A stretch of DNA of 64,000 nucleotides, taken from positions 2,832,579 to 2,896,578 of the forward strand of contig NZ_CP022314.1 in the NCBI RefSeq assembly GCF_003352915.1. The letters run 5' to 3'. This DNA comes from Arthrobacter sp. PM3 (lineage in GTDB: Bacteria; Actinomycetota; Actinomycetes; Actinomycetales; Micrococcaceae). Made by a program: the position numbers and the translations under genes. Each line of letters starts with the position of its first letter. Position 1 is the stretch's first letter. The notes below the pieces were generated by a model. The model saw nothing but the letters and a program-made list of their open reading frames with translations. It ran no database searches and was not told the origin of the DNA. Below are positions 24,090-31,850 of this stretch, piece after piece.

Positions 24090-24662
24090 GTGAGCGATCG
24101 TTCAAACGAAATCATCGACGCCGCTTATGTGTGCTTCACCCGCCACGGGACGCGCCGGACGACGATGCACGACCTGGCGGACCAGGCCGGCATTTCCCGG
24201 CCGGCGCTGTACCAGTACTTCCGCAGCAAGGATGACGTCTTCCGCTCGCTGGTGGCCCGTCTGCTGGACGGTGCGCTTTCCGCCTCCCAGCGGGCAGCGG
24301 AGACTGAGGGGCGGCCCGAGGACCGTCTGGCCGGAATTCTGTTGGCGAAGCTCGATCTCGTGATGCAGATCTGGCGTGACAGCCCGGCGCACGCGGCCGA
24401 GCTCCTCAGTGTCGACACCCGGGTCTCAGCCGAGGTGCTCGGGCGTTACGAGGAGTCCATGCACGGCCTGCTCGCCCGGACGCTCCAGGAGGTTTACCCG
24501 GCGGCCGACGCCCGGGAAGCGGCCGAGATCCTCCTGGCCTTCACCCGGGGCCTGGAGGCGGGAGTCGCCGACCCCGACGCCCTGCCCGACCGCCTGCGCC
24601 GGGGCGTCAGCATTTTCGTCGCCGGCTTCAACACCCTTACTTTCGCAAAGGAACAACCATGA
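24090..24662 (+). CDS. TetR family regulator
   Basis: 190 residues. The N-terminal helix-turn-helix (about 5-50: EIIDAAYVCFTRHG; TTMHDLADQAGISRPALYQYFRSKDDVF) is classic TetR; the rest is a helical ligand/dimer domain. It starts with GTG right after a palindromic operator, and its stop overlaps the SDR start by 4 bases (ATGA), so it heads a three-gene operon TetR-SDR-SRPBCC that it probably represses. The inducer is unknown. Confidence 0.9.
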   Translation: MSDRSNEIIDAAYVCFTRHGTRRTTMHDLADQAGISRPALYQYFRSKDDVFRSLVARLLDGALSASQRAAETEGRPEDRLAGILLAKLDLVMQIWRDSPAHAAELLSVDTRVSAEVLGRYEESMHGLLARTLQEVYPAADAREAAEILLAFTRGLEAGVADPDALPDRLRRGVSIFVAGFNTLTFAKEQP

Positions 24663-25495
24663 CCACCGCTGTACTGATTACCGGCGCGTCTTCCGGTATT
24701 GGCCGCGCGAGCGCCGAACGGCTGCTCGCCCGGCCCGGGTTCACCGTCTACGCCACGGCGCGCAATCCGTCGGCGATTGCCGATCTTGAGGCGGCCGGGG
24801 CCAGGGTCCTGGCGCTCGACGTCACGGACGCGGCGTCCATGGCCGCCGGCGTGCGGACCGTGGAGGAACAGCACGGCAGCGTCGGCGCCCTCATCAACAA
24901 CGCCGGCTACGGCGAGTACGGGACCATCGAGGAGGCAGACCTGGACGCGGTCCGGCAGCAGTTCGAGACCAACGTCTTTGGCTTTTCCCGCATGATCCAA
25001 CTGGTCCTGCCGGGGATGCGGGCGGCCGGCGCCGGCCGGATCATCAACATCGGCTCCATGGGTGGCAGGGTCACCTTCCCCGTCGGCGGCTACTATCACG
25101 CCACCAAGTACGCCGTGGAGGCCATCACGGACGCGCTCCGCTTCGAGGCCGCGCCGTTCGGCATCCGGACCTCGTTGATCGCTCCGGGCCTGATCCGCAC
25201 GGGCTTTGGCGCCACCGCCTCACGGACCCTGGCCGCCTCCGGGGATGCGGCAGGCCCGTATGCGGCCCTGAGGGCCGCCGCGGACGAGCAGATGGCCACT
25301 TCCTATGCTTCGCCGGTTCTCGCCGCCGAACCCGACGCCGTCGCGAGCGCGGTCGAGCACGCCGTGACGTCGCGGCGACCCCGGCCCCGATACACCGTCA
25401 CCCCGGCCGCAAAAGCCATTGTCCAGTCCCGCCGATTCCTGGGGTCAGGCCTCTTCGACGCCTACCTCCGCCTGCAGTTCAGGAGCAGCAAATGA
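24659..25495 (+). CDS. Short-chain dehydrogenase/reductase
   Basis: 278-residue classical SDR: cofactor motif TGASSGIGRAS at about residues 8-18, NNAG, catalytic Ser in INIGSMGG, and YYHATK giving the Tyr-xxx-Lys pair. This form (SDR with GGYYHATKYAVEA) is common among actinobacterial oxidoreductases; the residue pattern after the first strand (ATARNP) suggests NADP(H). Substrate unknown. Overlaps its neighbours at both ends by 4 bases, so translation is coupled to the TetR and SRPBCC genes. Confidence 0.9.
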   Translation: MTTAVLITGASSGIGRASAERLLARPGFTVYATARNPSAIADLEAAGARVLALDVTDAASMAAGVRTVEEQHGSVGALINNAGYGEYGTIEEADLDAVRQQFETNVFGFSRMIQLVLPGMRAAGAGRIINIGSMGGRVTFPVGGYYHATKYAVEAITDALRFEAAPFGIRTSLIAPGLIRTGFGATASRTLAASGDAAGPYAALRAAADEQMATSYASPVLAAEPDAVASAVEHAVTSRRPRPRYTVTPAAKAIVQSRRFLGSGLFDAYLRLQFRSSK

Positions 25496-25989
25496 ACCCC
25501 ACCGCCGACTGGCCCGCGGGCTTCGAACCCGCCACGACGCGGGTCTACGCCTACAACCAGATCCACACCCGGCTCACCCCGGAGCAGCTCTGGCCGGTGC
25601 TCATCGACGCAACCCGGTGGCCCGCCTGGTACCGCAACGCCAAGGACGTGGTGATCGACGGCGGCACGGCGGAACTGGGTGCCGCCTCCCGGTTCACCTG
25701 GACCACGTTCGGCCTCCGGGTCGCCAGCACGGTGCGCGAATTCGAACCCTGCACCCGGCTGGGCTGGGAGGGCGCCGGCCGCGGGTCCACCGGCTACCAC
25801 CGATGGGACCTGCAGCGCACGGACAACGGCGGCACGCTGATCGTGACCGAGGAAGTCCAGGGCGGAATCTTCGCCACGCTGCTGGGCCCGGTGGTCAAGC
25901 GCAGCATCGAAAAGCAGCACCAGCACTGGCTGGAGAAGCTGCTGGAAACCGCGGCAGCGCGGGCGGACGCGGCAGGGACGGGGGCCTGA
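25492..25989 (+). CDS. SRPBCC (polyketide-cyclase-like) protein
   Basis: 165 residues with the START/SRPBCC layout: YAYNQIHTRLTPEQLWPVLIDATRWPAWYRN (residues about 17-47), a run of antiparallel strands and a long C-terminal helix. Such folds bind hydrophobic ligands. The start overlaps the SDR stop (ATGA). Being co-transcribed with an SDR and a TetR it may hold or process the SDR substrate, an inference only. Confidence 0.85.
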   Translation: MNPTADWPAGFEPATTRVYAYNQIHTRLTPEQLWPVLIDATRWPAWYRNAKDVVIDGGTAELGAASRFTWTTFGLRVASTVREFEPCTRLGWEGAGRGSTGYHRWDLQRTDNGGTLIVTEEVQGGIFATLLGPVVKRSIEKQHQHWLEKLLETAAARADAAGTGA

Positions 25990-25997
25990 AAAGGGGC

Positions 25998-27455
25998 CTA
26001 GAACGGGTATGGGGCGATGTCCGGACGCATGGTGAGCCACTGGATTTCGGTGAACGACTCCATGTTGGCGTGATGGCCGCCGATCCGTGAGCCGTTGCCG
26101 GAGTTCTTCGTGCCGCCGAAGGGGGAGTTCGCCTCGTCAGAGACGGTCTGTTCGTTGATGTGCACCTTCCCCGAGTCCAGCCGGTCGGCGATCGTCATGG
26201 CCAGGCCCACGTCGCCCAGGATGCCGATGGAGAGCCCGTACTCGTTGTCATTGGCCAGCGCCACGGCCTCGTCCACGGTGGAGAACTTCATCACCGGCGC
26301 CACCGGGCCGAAGATCTCGTCCTTCCAGGCCGGGCTGTCCGTGCTCAGGTCCACCAGCACGGCGGGCCGGTAGAAGCGTCCGTCGTGGGTTCCCCCCGCG
26401 GCCAGCCGGGCACCGGCCTGCACCGCGTCCTGGACAATCCCGTCCACCCGCTGCAGCTGCCGGTCGTCGATGACCGGGCCGAGCGCCACGGTGCCGCTCT
26501 TCGGGTCACCCACCGGCAGGTGGGCGGCCTTCTCGGACAGGGCCGCGACGTAGTCGTCGTAGACGTCCTCGTGCACGATGTGCCGCCCGGCCGCCATGCA
26601 GATCTGGCCCTGGTGCATGAACGAACCGAACGCCGCGGCCGAGGCCGCCCTGGCGATGTCCACCCCGGGCAGCACGATCAGCGCGTTGTTGCCGCCCAGC
26701 TCCAGGTGGGCGCGCTTGAGCAGCCGGCCGGCGGTCTCGCCGATCTTCCGGCCGGCCGCCGTCGACCCCGTGAAGGCAATCACGCGCACCTCCTCGGCTT
26801 CGACGACGGCGGTGCCGATCTCCGCGCCGCCGGGCAGCAGTGCGAGCAGCCCCGGCGGCAGGCCTGCCTCCTCGAAGATCCGGATCACGCTCACGCCGCC
26901 GCACACCGTGGTCCGCGGGTCCGGCTTGAGCAACACGGCGTTGCCGAGGGCCAGGGCGGGGGCGACTGCGCGGATGGACAGGATCAGCGGGAAGTTGAAC
27001 GGGGCGATCACGGACACGACGCCGACCGGCCGGCGCCGGGCGAAGGACCACCGGTTCTCGTTGGAAGTGAGCACGTCCCCGGCGGGCAGTGAGGGCAGCG
27101 CGGAGGCCTCGTAGCATTCGTTGGCGGCGATGTGCGTTTCCAGCCCGGCCTTGGGCGGGATGCCTCCGGATTCGCGGACGATCCAGTCCTGGATTTCGGC
27201 GGCGTGTTCCTCCCAGAGCTGGCCGGCGCGGCGCAGGACGGCGGCCCGTTCCTCCGGATTGCGGGCCGCCCACTCCTTCTGCGCCTTCGCCGCGGCGGTG
27301 GCGGCCTCGCGGACGTCATCGACCGAGGCAACGCCGTAGCTGCCCAGCTGCCCGCCGGTGGCCGGTTCGACGACGGGGCTGCTCCCGCCGCCGCCGGTGC
27401 GCCAGCCGTTGAGGTAAATCTTGCCCTCCCAGAGGGCGGAGTCGAACAGGGACAT
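25998..27455 (-). CDS. Aldehyde dehydrogenase, benzaldehyde/vanillin type
   Basis: 485-residue NAD(P)-dependent ALDH oxidising an aldehyde to its acid. The general-base glutamate lies in LELGGNNALIV, the catalytic cysteine in HQGQICMAAGR, and the cofactor motif is FTGSTAAGRKIGE. N-terminal sequence and the GQICMAAGR cysteine loop resemble the benzaldehyde/salicylaldehyde dehydrogenase branch. The ATG at 27455 follows GAAAGGACACC; an upstream in-frame ATG at 27590 would add 45 unconserved residues. Convergent with the SRPBCC gene 8 bases away. Confidence 0.9.
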   Translation of the reverse strand: MSLFDSALWEGKIYLNGWRTGGGGSSPVVEPATGGQLGSYGVASVDDVREAATAAAKAQKEWAARNPEERAAVLRRAGQLWEEHAAEIQDWIVRESGGIPPKAGLETHIAANECYEASALPSLPAGDVLTSNENRWSFARRRPVGVVSVIAPFNFPLILSIRAVAPALALGNAVLLKPDPRTTVCGGVSVIRIFEEAGLPPGLLALLPGGAEIGTAVVEAEEVRVIAFTGSTAAGRKIGETAGRLLKRAHLELGGNNALIVLPGVDIARAASAAAFGSFMHQGQICMAAGRHIVHEDVYDDYVAALSEKAAHLPVGDPKSGTVALGPVIDDRQLQRVDGIVQDAVQAGARLAAGGTHDGRFYRPAVLVDLSTDSPAWKDEIFGPVAPVMKFSTVDEAVALANDNEYGLSIGILGDVGLAMTIADRLDSGKVHINEQTVSDEANSPFGGTKNSGNGSRIGGHHANMESFTEIQWLTMRPDIAPYPF

Positions 27456-27590
27456 TCGGTGTCCTTTCGGCGTTCCGGACGGCGGGCGTCCGGCAGGTGG
27501 GATGGTCCGGGGGTCAGTCCCGTCCATCACATGCCGTCCGGACGCCGCCGTCAAGAGCCGAAGCGGGACAGGTGTCCTCCGCCGGGGCAC

Positions 27591-28253
27591 CTACCGCCCG
27601 AACTTCCTCCATTGTCCTTCGGAAACCACCTCGACGGAGCCGTCGACGACCTTGATAGCGGTCTGTTCGTCAATGGCGTAGGCGGGGCCGCCGATGTCGG
27701 CGGCCCACCGCTCGGCGTGGGCCAGGGTGTTGGTCGGGAACGCGTCCAGGTGCGGGAAGATCGAAAAGTCCACCACCCCCAGGGTCCGATCGTCGGATGC
27801 GGACGGCCACTCGACGAAGTATTCCCCGATCCGGGGCGTCATCACCATGCTTCCGGCGCTCACTCCCACCCATACAGTGCCGGGCAGTGACGGCAGCAGC
27901 TCGGCCAGCCCGGACTCCCGCATCCAATGGGACAGGTAGGTCGCGTCGCCGCCGTCGACCAGGAGCACGTCGGCCTCACGAACCCAGGGGACCCAGCGGT
28001 CCGCGCCGATGGTGGGCAGCGCGGTGAGCTCGAGGACGCCGAGCGACGCCCATCCCAGGCCGGACAGGTGCCGGGAGCCGGGCTCGGCGGCCAGGAGGCC
28101 CAGCACCGATGCCGGTCCACACATCGGGTGACCCCACTGCGCTGTCGGGACGACCAGAGCGCGGCACTCGGCGACCGGTTTGTCGAGAAGCTGCACGAGC
28201 GCGGCATGAATGCTCGGGTTCGTCACGCCGCCTGAGGTAAGCAAGAGCTTCAA
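27591..28253 (-). CDS. Peptidase E-like protein (S51 family)
   Basis: 220 residues of the class I glutamine-amidotransferase-like fold with a serine nucleophile in GVSAGSMV, the mark of the S51 dipeptidase E/cyanophycinase group. LLTSGGVTNPS at the N terminus and LLVDGGDATYL are also family-like. It could cleave Asp-X dipeptides, but the substrate is not certain. It begins with TTG (28253), supported by GGAGG about 7 bases upstream. It lies 135 bases upstream of the aldehyde dehydrogenase on the same strand. Confidence 0.8.
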   Translation of the reverse strand: MKLLLTSGGVTNPSIHAALVQLLDKPVAECRALVVPTAQWGHPMCGPASVLGLLAAEPGSRHLSGLGWASLGVLELTALPTIGADRWVPWVREADVLLVDGGDATYLSHWMRESGLAELLPSLPGTVWVGVSAGSMVMTPRIGEYFVEWPSASDDRTLGVVDFSIFPHLDAFPTNTLAHAERWAADIGGPAYAIDEQTAIKVVDGSVEVVSEGQWRKFGR

Positions 28254-28312
28254 AGGTGCCTCCAGAGTCCCCGCGTGGATGGTGGATGTGCCGGTGCCCG
28301 CCGTTCGGCTTC

Positions 28313-28606
28313 TTACAGTTCGGCGCCGCCGTGCAGGCCGTCGTCGCTGCTGTCGCCCGCGCGTGACCCTTCCGCGTCCTCCGGCGGCAGGTCCATGTTC
28401 CCGCGTCCTTCCAACATCGTCGGCCCGCCCGCGTGAATGTCGTAGCGCTCGGGCCGGATCCCGTGGGACTGCTCCTCGACCAGGGCCTGCTCTTCGCTGA
28501 ACCGGATGGCGTTGGCCTCGTCGCCCGCGTCGCCGGGGATGTCCTCGCGGAGCTTTGACGGGTCCGGAACCACAAAGCCGTCGCCGTTGTTTCCGTTGTC
28601 AGTCAT
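28313..28606 (-). CDS. Hypothetical acidic protein
   Basis: 97 residues, highly polar and acidic with no membrane helix or known motif; the central part (IRFSEEQALVEEQSHGIRPERYD) is probably helical and the ends look disordered. The ATG at 28606 has AAAGGACGACCCC upstream, a good ribosome site, which supports a real gene. It lies 59 bases upstream of the peptidase-E-like gene. Function unknown. Confidence 0.6.
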   Translation of the reverse strand: MTDNGNNGDGFVVPDPSKLREDIPGDAGDEANAIRFSEEQALVEEQSHGIRPERYDIHAGGPTMLEGRGNMDLPPEDAEGSRAGDSSDDGLHGGAEL

Positions 28607-28791
28607 GGGGTCGTCCTTTCAAGAGAGGCTGTCCGTTACATGGTAAGCATACTTTTCATTCCGGGCGCCAGGAGTGCGTCGTGCACGCGCACGGATGAAC
28701 GCGGTGTAAATTCTCACCGCCCAACCTGCATTTTGGCCCGTGCCCGGCCCTAGGATGAGTCTCGTCATCCGCACTCATCCAAGGGGACTAC

Positions 28792-29268
28792 ATGAGCTAT
28801 CCGCAGCAGCCGAATGCGTTTCCCGCCCAGACCGCCGGTGAGCCGCCGCTTTGGGCTCCGCTCTACGGCGCCAGCCTCCAGCAGGCCGTCCAGCGGTTCT
28901 TCAAGAAGTACGCCACGTTCTCCGGCCGGGCCAGCCGCAGTGAGTACTGGTGGTGGGCCCTGGTGGCGTTCGTCGTCGGCATCATCATCAACATCATCAC
29001 GAGCACCGGAATGACCACCACCCCGTCCGGCGCCGCCATTCTGGGCCCGAGCGCCGTCGTCGGAATCGTCCTGGCTGTCATCTGGGGCCTGGCGACCATT
29101 GTTCCCTCCCTGGCCCTCCTGGCCCGGCGCCTGCATGACGTCAACCTGAGCGCCTGGCTGATCCTGGTCATCCTGGTGCCGTTCCTCGGCGGACTGGCGC
29201 TCCTGGTGATGACCATCCTGCCGTCCAACCCGGCCGGCCAGAGGTTCGACCAGCCATCCGGGTACTAG
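28792..29268 (+). CDS. DUF805 membrane protein
   Basis: 158 residues. DUF805 signature: FKKYATFSGRASRSEYWWWAL (residues around 37-57) followed by three hydrophobic helices, with LARRLHDVNLSAWL before the last. A Pro/Gln-rich N-terminal tail (MSYPQQPNAFPAQ) precedes. These are inner-membrane proteins of unknown function. The ATG follows GGGGA. The stop codon is inside a strong hairpin. Confidence 0.88.
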   Translation: MSYPQQPNAFPAQTAGEPPLWAPLYGASLQQAVQRFFKKYATFSGRASRSEYWWWALVAFVVGIIINIITSTGMTTTPSGAAILGPSAVVGIVLAVIWGLATIVPSLALLARRLHDVNLSAWLILVILVPFLGGLALLVMTILPSNPAGQRFDQPSGY

Positions 29269-29340
29269 CCCGGCACGTCCCGTGCCGGGCTAGTACCGCC
29301 GGGCAGTTCCGTGACCGCCTACGGTCGCGGGGCTGCCCGG
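29261..29340 (+). terminator. Double hairpin terminator of the DUF805 gene
   Basis: The first stem is perfect over 17 bp (29261-29277 with 29281-29297, loop TCC) and contains the DUF805 stop codon. A second hairpin with outer arms CCGGGCAG (29299-29306) and CTGCCCGG (29333-29340) follows. Confidence 0.8.
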
Positions 29341-29387
29341 GGGCGTTAGACCCTAGAACGGCCTCCCCGCCGCGCCCACACTGAGTC

Positions 29388-29936
29388 ATGGCCAACATCT
29401 ATGTTCCGTACGGGACCGTTGAAGGACAGACCGCCCAGATTGCGGACTACATTGCCGAACTGATCCGGGCGCACGGACACCAGGCCGAGGCGGCGGACCT
29501 CAAGCACTCCGGCACCGCCCTCCCGGCCGGCTACGACGGCGTGATCGTGGCCGCCTCGGTTCACATGGGCAAGCACGAGGGGCACGTCGCCGAGTTCGTG
29601 AAGAAGAACCGCGCCGAACTCGAGCGCCTGCCCTCCGCCCTGGTTTCGGTCAGCCTCGCCGCGCACGGGGACCATGAGAACGCGGAAGGCTATGTGACGA
29701 AGTTCGAGGAGGACACGGGCTGGCGGCCCTCACACGTCGGTCTGTTCGCCGGCGCGCTGCTCTACACCCACTACGGGTTCATCAAGAAGCACATGATGAA
29801 AAAGATCGCCGGCGACAAGGGCTCCCTGGACACCGACACGTCCCGGGACTACGTCTACACCGAGTGGGACGGCGTCCAGCGCTTCACCGAGGACTATCTG
29901 GCCTGGCTGGCCAAGCAGCGTCAGGCGCAGGCGTAG
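29388..29936 (+). CDS. Flavodoxin-domain protein, HemG-like
   Basis: 182-residue flavodoxin fold. The FMN phosphate loop is YGTVEGQTAQIADYI near the N terminus; SVHMGKHEGHVAEFVKKN and SVSLAAHGD match the protoporphyrinogen oxidase HemG/flavodoxin_5 group. It could oxidise protoporphyrinogen IX with a quinone, but actinobacteria usually use HemY-type enzymes, so another redox role is possible. Its 3' end overlaps the convergent 29921 gene by 16 bases. Confidence 0.78.
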   Translation: MANIYVPYGTVEGQTAQIADYIAELIRAHGHQAEAADLKHSGTALPAGYDGVIVAASVHMGKHEGHVAEFVKKNRAELERLPSALVSVSLAAHGDHENAEGYVTKFEEDTGWRPSHVGLFAGALLYTHYGFIKKHMMKKIAGDKGSLDTDTSRDYVYTEWDGVQRFTEDYLAWLAKQRQAQA

Positions 29937-30610
29937 GGCGGAACGGAATCGCCGGGGGCAAACGGCGTGAACCACTGATCAAAACCGAGGTTTCCGGCGG
30001 GGGCCGGAGCTTCGGCGTCGTCGGAGTACAGCGCAGTGCTCTCGGCGTCCTCCAGCAGGACTTCCTCGACGCCGGCCCGCCAGTCCTCCGGCAGGTCCAG
30101 TTCGTAGATGTCCTCGGTGATGGCGGCCTGGTCCAGCAGGCAGCGCACGGCCAGTTCCGCGGCGAGGCAGCCGGGGGCGGTCCAGCCGCGGACCAGCGAC
30201 GCCGTGACATCGGCGGCGACGGCGATGAACTTCTGGGTGAACTTCGCGTCATAGCCGGAGGCGAACTGCGGCGGCAGCGAGGACAGGACCGAGGTCCCGG
30301 CGATGTCGGCAGCGGTGATTTCCTCGAGCGTGCCCAGCGTTCCCAGGTCACGGAACAGCTGGTCGATCAGAATGCCGGACGAGTTCCAGAGGAGGCCGGC
30401 CAGCAGGCGGGTCCGGCGCACGGACTCCTCGCGGCCCTCCGGTGAGGCGGCCGCCATTTCCTCGAGGTCTTCCGGATCGAACTGGAGCCGCTGCTCGGCC
30501 GTCATGTCGTCCGGGTGCGGGTCAAGCCCGAGTAGTTCCAGGCTCAGGCCGGTGAGTTTCCCGGCGTCGGCCAGCAGTTCTTCGGTGATGTCGTCGTCGT
30601 CGGCGCTCAT
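29921..30610 (-). CDS. Hypothetical conserved-type protein, acidic
   Basis: 229 residues, strongly acidic at the N terminus (MSADDDDITEELLADAG), mainly helical, no membrane segment or recognised motif. Two possible repeats of leucine-rich helices at 80-130. The codon pattern is like its neighbours. It converges on the flavodoxin gene with a 16-base overlap of coding ends. Function unknown. Confidence 0.65.
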   Translation of the reverse strand: MSADDDDITEELLADAGKLTGLSLELLGLDPHPDDMTAEQRLQFDPEDLEEMAAASPEGREESVRRTRLLAGLLWNSSGILIDQLFRDLGTLGTLEEITAADIAGTSVLSSLPPQFASGYDAKFTQKFIAVAADVTASLVRGWTAPGCLAAELAVRCLLDQAAITEDIYELDLPEDWRAGVEEVLLEDAESTALYSDDAEAPAPAGNLGFDQWFTPFAPGDSVPPYACA

Positions 30611-30677
30611 GGTCCCGATGCTACCCGCCGGCCGCCTGCGGCCCGATTCGCGTTACGCGGCCTTAGGTGCGCCGGGT

Positions 30678-31310
30678 TTAGGCGGCGGCCGCCCGGTGGT
30701 CTTCGGACGCACTGCCTGCGCCGATCATTTTGGCCGCGACGAGGTAGCAGATGCCCGAGATCAGGGGGACGACGCTGGCCGCGGTGAGCGAGGCGAGCGG
30801 GCCGGACCGTGCGATCAGCGTGATGAGCAGCGGCAGCACGCCCAGGCCGACCAGCAGCCAGCCGGCCAGTGCGGTGCGTTTCAGGCCGAGCACGGCGGCC
30901 GGGAACGCCAGCGTGATGACACTGACGGCGATGACGGGCCCGTTGTCGCTGAGGAAGCTGCGCAGGGCCGTGGGGTCGAACGCGAGCCAGAGGCACGCGG
31001 CGATGAACGCGGAGGACAGCGCCAGAAGAAGGGGGGAGGTGACAGCGGGCCAGAACCACGCCGAAACCGCGAGGATGAGCATCGGGACCACCCAGGCGAG
31101 GGTCAGCAGCAGCCCGGCATTTCCGCCCGGATCCTGCATGGCGTAGCTGGCGGTGAAGACGCCGGCGAGGACCGTGAACACGGCCATGACGCCCGCCCCG
31201 GTCCGCGTCAGCACCGTGGCGCGCTGGTGGGGCTCCCGGCTCCTCGTCAGGAGCAGCACGACGGCGATCACAACCACTGCGCCGAGGGCCAAAAAGACCG
31301 AAACGTTCAT
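30678..31310 (-). CDS. Seven-helix integral membrane protein, unknown
   Basis: 210 residues with about seven hydrophobic helices, first at residues 3-20, and short charged loops (TRSREPHQR). No transporter or enzyme motif is visible. The ATG at 31310 is the only sensible start; a ribosome site (GGAGGCATCCC) precedes it. Single gene on the minus strand. Confidence 0.6.
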   Translation of the reverse strand: MNVSVFLALGAVVVIAVVLLLTRSREPHQRATVLTRTGAGVMAVFTVLAGVFTASYAMQDPGGNAGLLLTLAWVVPMLILAVSAWFWPAVTSPLLLALSSAFIAACLWLAFDPTALRSFLSDNGPVIAVSVITLAFPAAVLGLKRTALAGWLLVGLGVLPLLITLIARSGPLASLTAASVVPLISGICYLVAAKMIGAGSASEDHRAAAA

Positions 31311-31447
31311 GGGATGCCTCCTGCAGACGAACGGGGCCTACCTTCAGTACACGCCTGTCCCGGTGCCGGTGCAAAGGGGAGAAAGGCCCGCAATCGGGGA
31401 GCAAAAAGCCCTATCTCCGAGCGTGTCGCATGTGCCATAGTGGCGAT

Positions 31448-31789
31448 ATGTTCGTTTTCGTGATAATAGCGATCGTGCTGCTGGCCTTGTTTTGGCAATA
31501 CATCTTGGCTGCGTTCGGAATTTGGGTGTTCGTGCTCATTATGCGCGCCGTTATCAACTGGACGGTGGTCGACTCGAAGCCGGATTACCGCCGGAGGCCC
31601 GTTCCGGGCCGCCCTGTGGCCAGACCCGTGCAGGCCCGGCCCGTGCCCGTAGCCCGGAAGGCAGCCAATCCCCAGCCGGCCCGCGAGCTGCCGGCGCCGG
31701 ACTACCTGCCGAGGTGGACGGCCAGGCGCCGGCTGGATGCCGGCCGCGAGCATGCCCAGTGGCAGAAGGCTTTCGACAGCGCAGCCTAG
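31448..31789 (+). CDS. Small membrane-anchored protein with basic Pro-rich tail
   Basis: 113 residues from the ATG at 31448: one or two merged hydrophobic helices (about 1-37, FVFVIIAIVLLALFW), then a Pro/Arg/Val-rich linker (RRPVPGRPVARPVQARPVP) and a basic helical end. The alternative ATG at 31430 adds 6 residues; no strong ribosome site decides. Looks like a membrane tether with a flexible cytoplasmic arm. No family recognised. Confidence 0.5.
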   Translation: MFVFVIIAIVLLALFWQYILAAFGIWVFVLIMRAVINWTVVDSKPDYRRRPVPGRPVARPVQARPVPVARKAANPQPARELPAPDYLPRWTARRRLDAGREHAQWQKAFDSAA

Positions 31790-31850
31790 TGGGATCCGTC
31801 TGGCCGCTGGTGCCGAGAGCGCTCGCGCCGCAAGGCGTCATGGCTGCCCG

